Shown here: piece by piece, positions 59,487 to 64,000 of the stretch
How the letters are laid out: each line of letters starts with the position of its first letter
How positions within the stretch are numbered: the stretch's first letter is position 1
Assembly: GCF_000158195.2 (NCBI RefSeq)
Contig: NZ_GL987988.1
Coordinates: 780,215 to 844,214 of the forward strand
Direction: 5' to 3'
DNA length: 64,000 bases
Source of the DNA: Fusobacterium mortiferum ATCC 9817
GTDB lineage: Bacteria > Fusobacteriota > Fusobacteriia > Fusobacteriales > Fusobacteriaceae
Notes under the pieces: generated by a model
The model's database searches: none
Told to the model about the DNA's origin: nothing
Seen by the model: the letters and a program-made list of their open reading frames with translations, nothing else
Translations under genes and position numbers: made by a program

Positions 59487-59520
59487 AAAAGCCAAAGAGA
59501 ATTAATTCTCTTTGGCTTTT
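59487..59520 (+). terminator. hbd terminator
   Basis: A perfect 17-bp inverted repeat AAAAGCCAAAGAGAATT and its complement, with a T-rich 3' side. Confidence 0.9.
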
Positions 59521-59576
59521 TACATTATGAACTTTTTTGCTTTATGTTAATTTGATTAAAATTTATTTTTAGATAC

Positions 59577-59605
59577 TTGCTAAGTTATTTTAAATATGTT
59601 ATACT
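59577..59605 (+). promoter_or_regulatory. nadA operon promoter with candidate NiaR site
   Basis: Plus strand TTGCTA-N17-TATACT. Just downstream, 59611-59627 contains TTGACAAGACAATTGTA with the palindrome ACAATTGT. As niaR is in the same operon, this is a natural operator candidate; the exact NiaR consensus was not checked. Confidence 0.65.
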
Positions 59606-59658
59606 TTTCATTGACAAGACAATTGTAATACTAATGAATATTCTTGTTAGGGGGAGTT

Positions 59659-60564
59659 ATGAATAAAATAGAATTAATTAAAGATTTAAAAAAGAAAAAG
59701 AAGGCTGTTATCTTAGCACACTATTATACTGAAGATGAAATTCAAAAAATAGCAGATTATATAGGAGATTCCTATTTTTTAAGTAAGAAGGCAAAAGAGT
59801 TAAAAGAACAGGTAATTGTTATGTGTGGAGTATATTTTATGGGAGAAAGTGTAAAATTATTAAATCCAAATAAAAAAGTTATAATACCAGATAAATCTGC
59901 AGATTGTCCAATGGCTCATATGGCAACTCTTAAAAGTATAAATGAAATGAGAAAGAAATATGAAGATTTGAGTGTTGTATGTTATGTAAATTCTACTGTT
60001 CAATTAAAAGCATTAAGTGATGTCTGTGTTACTTCTGCTAATGCTGTTGATATAGTAAAAAAATTACCTAATAGAAATATATTTTTTATTCCAGATAAGC
60101 ATTTAGGAAACTTTGTTGCAAGTAAAGTCCCAAAGAAAAATATAATTATAAATGATGGATATTGTCCTATACATGATAGGGTAGAGGTAAAAGATATAAT
60201 TGAATTAAAAGAAAAGTATCCTCAAGCTCTTGTTATGGTACATCCAGAATGTAGCCAAGAAATTTTAGAGTTAGCTGACTATATTGGAAGCACATCTGGA
60301 ATAATAGATTTTGTATCAAAAAGTAAAAATCAAGATTTTATAATTTGTACAGAGATTGGTATTCTATATGAGTTGAAAAATAAAAATCCTAATAAAAATT
60401 TCTACTCTCCTAAAAATAAAATGGAGTGCTTGGATATGAAAAAAATAACTTTAGATAAGATAATTCAAGTTTTAGAAACAGAAGAAAATGAGATTATTTT
60501 AGATTTAGAAGTAGCTGAAAGAGCTAAAAAACCTCTAGAAAAAATGTTGGTATTAGGGAGATAG
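59659..60564 (+). CDS. nadA: Quinolinate synthase NadA
   Basis: About 301 residues with family blocks KKKAVILAHYYTEDEIQKIADYIGDSYFLSKKA, the cluster cysteines in VMCGVYFMGE, the PECSQEI block and the MECLDMKKIT block, plus PDKHLGNFVA. NadA condenses iminoaspartate with DHAP to quinolinate using a [4Fe-4S] cluster. GGGGGAG precedes ATG 59659; the longer frame is not needed. First gene of nadA-nadB-nadC-niaR. Confidence 0.95.
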   Translation: MNKIELIKDLKKKKKAVILAHYYTEDEIQKIADYIGDSYFLSKKAKELKEQVIVMCGVYFMGESVKLLNPNKKVIIPDKSADCPMAHMATLKSINEMRKKYEDLSVVCYVNSTVQLKALSDVCVTSANAVDIVKKLPNRNIFFIPDKHLGNFVASKVPKKNIIINDGYCPIHDRVEVKDIIELKEKYPQALVMVHPECSQEILELADYIGSTSGIIDFVSKSKNQDFIICTEIGILYELKNKNPNKNFYSPKNKMECLDMKKITLDKIIQVLETEENEIILDLEVAERAKKPLEKMLVLGR

Positions 60565-60566
60565 TT

Positions 60567-61865
60567 ATGAAAAAATTTGATGTTATTGTTGTTGGAACGG
60601 GGGCAGCTGGATGTTTTTCAGCGTTACATTTAGATAGTTACTTAGATGTTTTAATAGTGACGAAAGAAAGAGCAGAGGAGAGTGACTCCTATCTAGCACA
60701 GGGAGGGATATGCGTTTTAAAAAATAAAGATGATTTCAATAGTTTTTTAGAAGATACTTTGAGAGCTGGTCACTATCAAAATAAAAAAGAGGCTGTTGAA
60801 GTTATGATAAATTCCTCTAATGAAGTGATAGATGAATTAATTGATTACCATGTGGAGTTTAATAAGGAAAATGGAGAATTACTTTATACTCGTGAGGGAG
60901 CTCACTCCAAATCTAGAATATTGTATCATAAAGATATAACTGGTCAAGAAATAACAAGTAAGTTATTAACTGAAGTTAAAAGGAGAAAAAATATAACACT
61001 TCTTGAAAATATTAGAGTTATAGATATAATAGAGAATAATAATAGATGTATTGGTGTGGTTTTAGATGATGGGAAAAATGGGATAGGAACTGTATATTCT
61101 AAATGTGTTATTTTAGCAACTGGTGGTATAGGAGGAATTTTTAAAAATTCAACTAATTTTCCTCATATAACAGGAGATTCTTTAGGGATAGCAATTAAAC
61201 ATCATATTAATTTAAAAGATTTGAGTTATATCCAAATTCATCCAACAACACTGTATTCTGAAAAAACAGGAAGAAGATTTTTAATTTCGGAATCAGTAAG
61301 AGGAGAGGGAGCACTACTATATAACAAAAAATTTCAAAGGTTTACAGATGAGTTACAACCTAGAGATGTAGTAACTAAAGCTATATTAGAGGAGATAAAA
61401 AAAGATGGGAGTGACTTTGTTTGGTTGGATATGAGACCGATAATTGTAAAGGGGATAGATATAACTAAAAGGTTTCCTAATATTATAAAAAGATGTAATG
61501 AGGAGGGGTATGACCCAACGAAAGAGTGTATTCCTGTTGTTCCAGCTCAACACTATTTTATGGGAGGAATTGAAGTGGATTTAAATAGCTCTACTTCACT
61601 TGAAAATCTTTATGCTGTTGGGGAAACTAGCTGTAATGGAGTACATGGAGCAAATAGATTAGCTAGTAATTCTTTACTAGAAAGTCTAGTTTTTTCAAAA
61701 AGAGCAGCTTTGGATATAAATAGAAAAATTGAGAGTATCCCAAATCCAGATTTGAAATTTTTTAATTCAAATTTAATTAATGCTGGGAATATTTTTGATG
61801 ACTATAAAGCAAGTATTTTAGAGGAGATTGAAAAAGATAAAATACTAAAGGAGAAAGTACAATGA
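60567..61865 (+). CDS. nadB: L-aspartate oxidase NadB, short form
   Basis: A 432-residue FAD protein: VVGTGAAGCFSALHL, AQGGICVLK, the active-site segment LSYIQIHPTTLY, SVRGEGALLYN, HYFMGGIEVD and VGETSCNGVHGANRLASNSLLESLVF. It oxidises aspartate to iminoaspartate for NadA; in anaerobes fumarate may be the acceptor. It lacks most of the C-terminal helical domain that brings typical NadB to 510-540 residues. It lies 2 nt after nadA and overlaps nadC by 4 nt. Confidence 0.94.
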   Translation: MKKFDVIVVGTGAAGCFSALHLDSYLDVLIVTKERAEESDSYLAQGGICVLKNKDDFNSFLEDTLRAGHYQNKKEAVEVMINSSNEVIDELIDYHVEFNKENGELLYTREGAHSKSRILYHKDITGQEITSKLLTEVKRRKNITLLENIRVIDIIENNNRCIGVVLDDGKNGIGTVYSKCVILATGGIGGIFKNSTNFPHITGDSLGIAIKHHINLKDLSYIQIHPTTLYSEKTGRRFLISESVRGEGALLYNKKFQRFTDELQPRDVVTKAILEEIKKDGSDFVWLDMRPIIVKGIDITKRFPNIIKRCNEEGYDPTKECIPVVPAQHYFMGGIEVDLNSSTSLENLYAVGETSCNGVHGANRLASNSLLESLVFSKRAALDINRKIESIPNPDLKFFNSNLINAGNIFDDYKASILEEIEKDKILKEKVQ

Positions 61866-62716
61866 ATTTAATAACTGATAAGATAAATGTAGATAATTTA
61901 ATTTTGATGGCTTTGAGAGAGGATGTATCTAATGAAGATATCACAACTAATTCTATTATAAGTGAAAAAAGAGAGGGTAAGGTTCAGCTGATATGTAAAG
62001 AAGATGGAATTTTAGCAGGAATAGAGGTATTCAAAAGAGTTTTTCAACTATTAGATGAGAATATAAAATTTTCTATTCAAAAGAAAGATGGAGAAAAAAT
62101 TAAAAATAAGGAACTAATAGGGGAGATTTATGGAGATGTACGAGCTATTCTTACTGGAGAGAGAACAGCTCTTAATTATTTACAACATATGAGTGGTATT
62201 GCAACTTATACTAATAATATGGTAGAATTATTAAAAGGGAGTAATATCAAACTTTTGGATACTAGAAAAACGACACCAAATATGCGTATCTTTGATAAAT
62301 ATTCTGTTAAAATAGGTGGGGGATATAACCATAGATATAATCTTTCTGATGGAATTTTAATAAAAGATAATCATATTGATGCAGCTGGAAGTATTACAAA
62401 AGCTATAAAATTAGCTAAAGAGTATGCTCCTTTTGTGAGAAAGATTGAAGTTGAGGTAGAGAATTTAGATATGGTAGCTGAGGCTTTAGAAGCTGGAGTA
62501 GATATTATAATGTTAGATAATATGAGTCCTGAGCTTATGAGAACAGCTGTGAAACTTATAGCTGGAAGAGCTGAAACTGAATGTTCTGGAAATATATCTA
62601 AGGAAAGTATAGAAAAAATAAAAGATACAGGGGTAGATTATATTTCAAGTGGGGCATTGACTCACTCAGCACCTATTTTAGATTTTTCTTTAAAACATCT
62701 TCAAATATTAAAATAG
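61862..62716 (+). CDS. nadC: Nicotinate-nucleotide pyrophosphorylase NadC
   Basis: A 284-residue enzyme with DVSNEDITTNSI, GERTALNYLQHMSGIAT, LDTRKTTPNMRIFDKYSVKIGGGYNHRYNLSDGILIKDNHI and ISSGALTHSAPILDFSLK. It converts quinolinate and PRPP to nicotinate mononucleotide. It overlaps nadB and is followed by the regulator gene niaR, closing a complete aspartate-to-NaMN pathway. Confidence 0.96.
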   Translation: MNLITDKINVDNLILMALREDVSNEDITTNSIISEKREGKVQLICKEDGILAGIEVFKRVFQLLDENIKFSIQKKDGEKIKNKELIGEIYGDVRAILTGERTALNYLQHMSGIATYTNNMVELLKGSNIKLLDTRKTTPNMRIFDKYSVKIGGGYNHRYNLSDGILIKDNHIDAAGSITKAIKLAKEYAPFVRKIEVEVENLDMVAEALEAGVDIIMLDNMSPELMRTAVKLIAGRAETECSGNISKESIEKIKDTGVDYISSGALTHSAPILDFSLKHLQILK

Positions 62717-62737
62717 TAAAGATTGTGAGGGAAAAAT

Positions 62738-63256
62738 TTGACAGGTAGAGAGAGACGTAAAAAAATTTTAGAAATTATAAAAAAATCAACTGTTCCTATA
62801 TCAGGAACTGAGTTGGCAAAATTATGTGGAGTTAGTAGACAGATAGTGGTACAAGATATAGCTTTATTGAGAGCGGAGGAGTATAATATATATTCTACTA
62901 CTAGAGGATATCTTTGTGAGGAACCTAAAAAATATATTAGAATTTTTTGTGTTTCACATAAAGATGATAAAATGGCGGAAGAGTTAAATTCTATTGTAGA
63001 TTTTGGTGGAGTAGTTTTAGATGTATTTGTGAAACATGATGTCTATGGAGATATTAAAGCTGAATTAAATATTAATTCAAGAAAGAAAGTGTCGGATTTT
63101 ATAAAAAAATTAAATTCAGGAAATGTATTACCACTAAAAAATTTAACTTCTGATATTCATTATCATACTGTTGAAGCTGAAAATGAAGAAATTTTAGATT
63201 TGATTGAAAATGAATTGAGAAATAAAGATATCTTATATGAGAAAGAAGAGAGGTAG
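62738..63256 (+). CDS. niaR: Niacin-responsive repressor NiaR
   Basis: A 172-residue regulator. An N-terminal HTH_11 (RRKKILEIIKKSTVPISGTELAKLCGVSRQIVVQDIALLRAEEYNIYST) precedes a 3H domain with conserved His in KHDVYGD and in SDIHYHTVEA, which binds metal and nicotinic acid. NiaR represses NAD synthesis or niacin uptake genes when niacin is present. The start is TTG at 62738 behind TGAGGG. Cotranscribed with nadABC, it probably autoregulates the operon. Confidence 0.9.
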   Translation: MTGRERRKKILEIIKKSTVPISGTELAKLCGVSRQIVVQDIALLRAEEYNIYSTTRGYLCEEPKKYIRIFCVSHKDDKMAEELNSIVDFGGVVLDVFVKHDVYGDIKAELNINSRKKVSDFIKKLNSGNVLPLKNLTSDIHYHTVEAENEEILDLIENELRNKDILYEKEER

Positions 63257-63384
63257 GAGAAAAGTAGCTAGTAATTAGAAAATAAAATAAGAAAATTGAA
63301 AAAGGTAACTACTCATCTATTTCTTATTTAAAAAGAAAACTAAGAATTGTTTTATATTCCAAGAAGTTGATTAACTATAGCTTT

Positions 63385-63520
63385 CAAAATTCTAAGAGCT
63401 TTTAGCTCTCTAAGAATTTTGAGACACAGAAAGTAAAGTTTTCAGTGTTTCCTTAATGTAACACAGAAAATAAATTTCTGCGTCTCAATAGTAGTAGTCG
63501 TTTACACTCCTCTACTATTG
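63385..63520. ncRNA. Candidate structured element of three contiguous hairpins
   Basis: Within the 362-nt gap 63257-63618, three stems follow without spacers. Stem 1 is CAAAATTCT-AGAGCT / AGCTCT-AGAATTTTG (63385-63421). Stem 2 is GAGACACAGAAA / TTTCTGCGTCTC (63421-63486, one mismatch). Stem 3 is CAATAGTAG / CTACTATTG (63486-63520). No ORF or T-run is present. It could be a small RNA, a repeated extragenic element or a convergent-terminator region. The rest of the gap shows nothing recognisable. Confidence 0.45.
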
Positions 63521-63618
63521 GAAAACTCACTTCGTTCAAACAGTTGTGTTTTTTAGAATTGGATTTTGCTGAGTTAATCTAACTTCTTTTCATAAATTAC
63601 ACAATTTTTTGAGTTTTC

Positions 63619-64000
63619 TTAAATTAATTTATTGGCTGAGTAGTCACTCTCTTCATTTTCTAATTTGAAAAAATATTCACTTAACTCTTTAGCACATTTA
63701 TCCATATCTTCGTATTTAATAGATAAATCAAACTCATGTCTATCAATACTTACTTCATAAAGTGGATCATAATATTGAACAATTAAAAGTTCTCCAAGTT
63801 CCTTAAGTTTTCCCTCATGTAATAAATTTAAATAAGTATTTGTTTTTTCTTTAGAAACATAACGAGCTACTTTCATAATACACTCTTCTATCTCTTGAGG
63901 AGAAACTTTTGTATAATCTTCTAATAAAATATCAAGTCTATTTGAAATAGAAGTATCTATAAATAGATGTCTACCATTAGTCATAGATGTATAAACAGAT
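63619..64000 (-). CDS. mnmH: tRNA 2-selenouridine synthase, C-terminal part
   Basis: The frame is open through the right edge, so only about 127 C-terminal residues are seen. They read SVYTSMTNGRHLFIDTSI, RLDILLEDY, and later LLIVQYYDPLYE followed by a final helix. These match the region after the rhodanese and P-loop domains in MnmH (SelU/YbbB), where P-x-x-V/I-Y-x-x-M, R-x-x-L-L-x-x-Y and YYDPxY are typical. MnmH exchanges sulfur for selenium at the tRNA wobble position. The catalytic part is outside the window, hence moderate certainty. Confidence 0.72.
   Translation of the reverse strand, partial: SVYTSMTNGRHLFIDTSISNRLDILLEDYTKVSPQEIEECIMKVARYVSKEKTNTYLNLLHEGKLKELGELLIVQYYDPLYEVSIDRHEFDLSIKYEDMDKCAKELSEYFFKLENEESDYSANKLI

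Overview
The window is AT-rich DNA from an anaerobic bacterium, most likely the genus Fusobacterium (Fusobacteriota). This is inferred from the gene set, not from a marker-gene match. The pointers are a butyrate-type thl-crt-hbd cluster, an Arg32-type elongation factor P next to its rhamnosyltransferase EarP, nadABC with the niacin repressor NiaR, B12-dependent methionine synthase under a SAM-I riboswitch, a [FeFe]-hydrogenase/rubrerythrin fusion, and a KdsC-like phosphatase that fits a lipopolysaccharide-bearing envelope. Promoters are very canonical (TTGNNN-N17-TANNNT) and most genes have clear AGGAGG-like ribosome sites, so several start codons could be refined.

Region 1 (1-5.3 kb) looks like the right end of a prophage. 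It holds the tail of an unknown gene, a tail-region protein, a small membrane protein, an M15 endolysin and a holin, closed by a strong terminator. Three oppositely oriented small genes follow. Each has its own nearly identical promoter and a hairpin terminator nearby, a moron-like arrangement. Next come a DUF6173-like protein and a Doc-family toxin with a tiny candidate antitoxin.

Region 2 (5.3-18.5 kb) is housekeeping: DUF1904, a secreted M16 protease, udk, an alpha/beta-hydrolase-like protein, an M29 aminopeptidase, the minCDE division-site operon, a flavin reductase-like protein, and metF-metH behind the SAM riboswitch. Region 3 (18.5-31.2 kb) has a regulator with a malX-malY-type PTS/C-S lyase pair, a MORN-repeat protein, a MocR regulator divergent from alaX and a frameshifted EamA transporter, an ABC-F protein, an old-yellow-enzyme-like reductase, a frameshifted earP, and efp.

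Region 4 (31.2-46 kb) covers aspartate/asparagine catabolism (aspA, asparaginase with an extra C-terminal domain, FMN hydroxy-acid dehydrogenase), ptsH-ptsI, a secreted MINPP-like phosphatase, the hydrogenase-rubrerythrin fusion with a PerR-like box, a DUF218 protein, and the class I ribonucleotide reductase operon (nrdH-like, nrdA, nrdB) behind paired NrdR-like palindromes. Region 5 (46-56.2 kb) has kdsC and rpsT, then a tight forward operon: RadC-like/DinG helicase fusion, PgpH-type HD phosphohydrolase, ybeY, a DgkA-PAP2 fusion, a lipase-like protein and a peptide-binding lipoprotein.

Region 6 (56.2-64 kb) contains thl-crt-hbd (acetyl-CoA to crotonyl-CoA), nadA-nadB-nadC-niaR (de novo NAD synthesis plus its likely repressor), a 136-nt stretch of three contiguous stem-loops, and the 3' part of a probable tRNA 2-selenouridine synthase gene running off the right edge. 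No tRNA, rRNA, CRISPR array or insertion sequence was seen.
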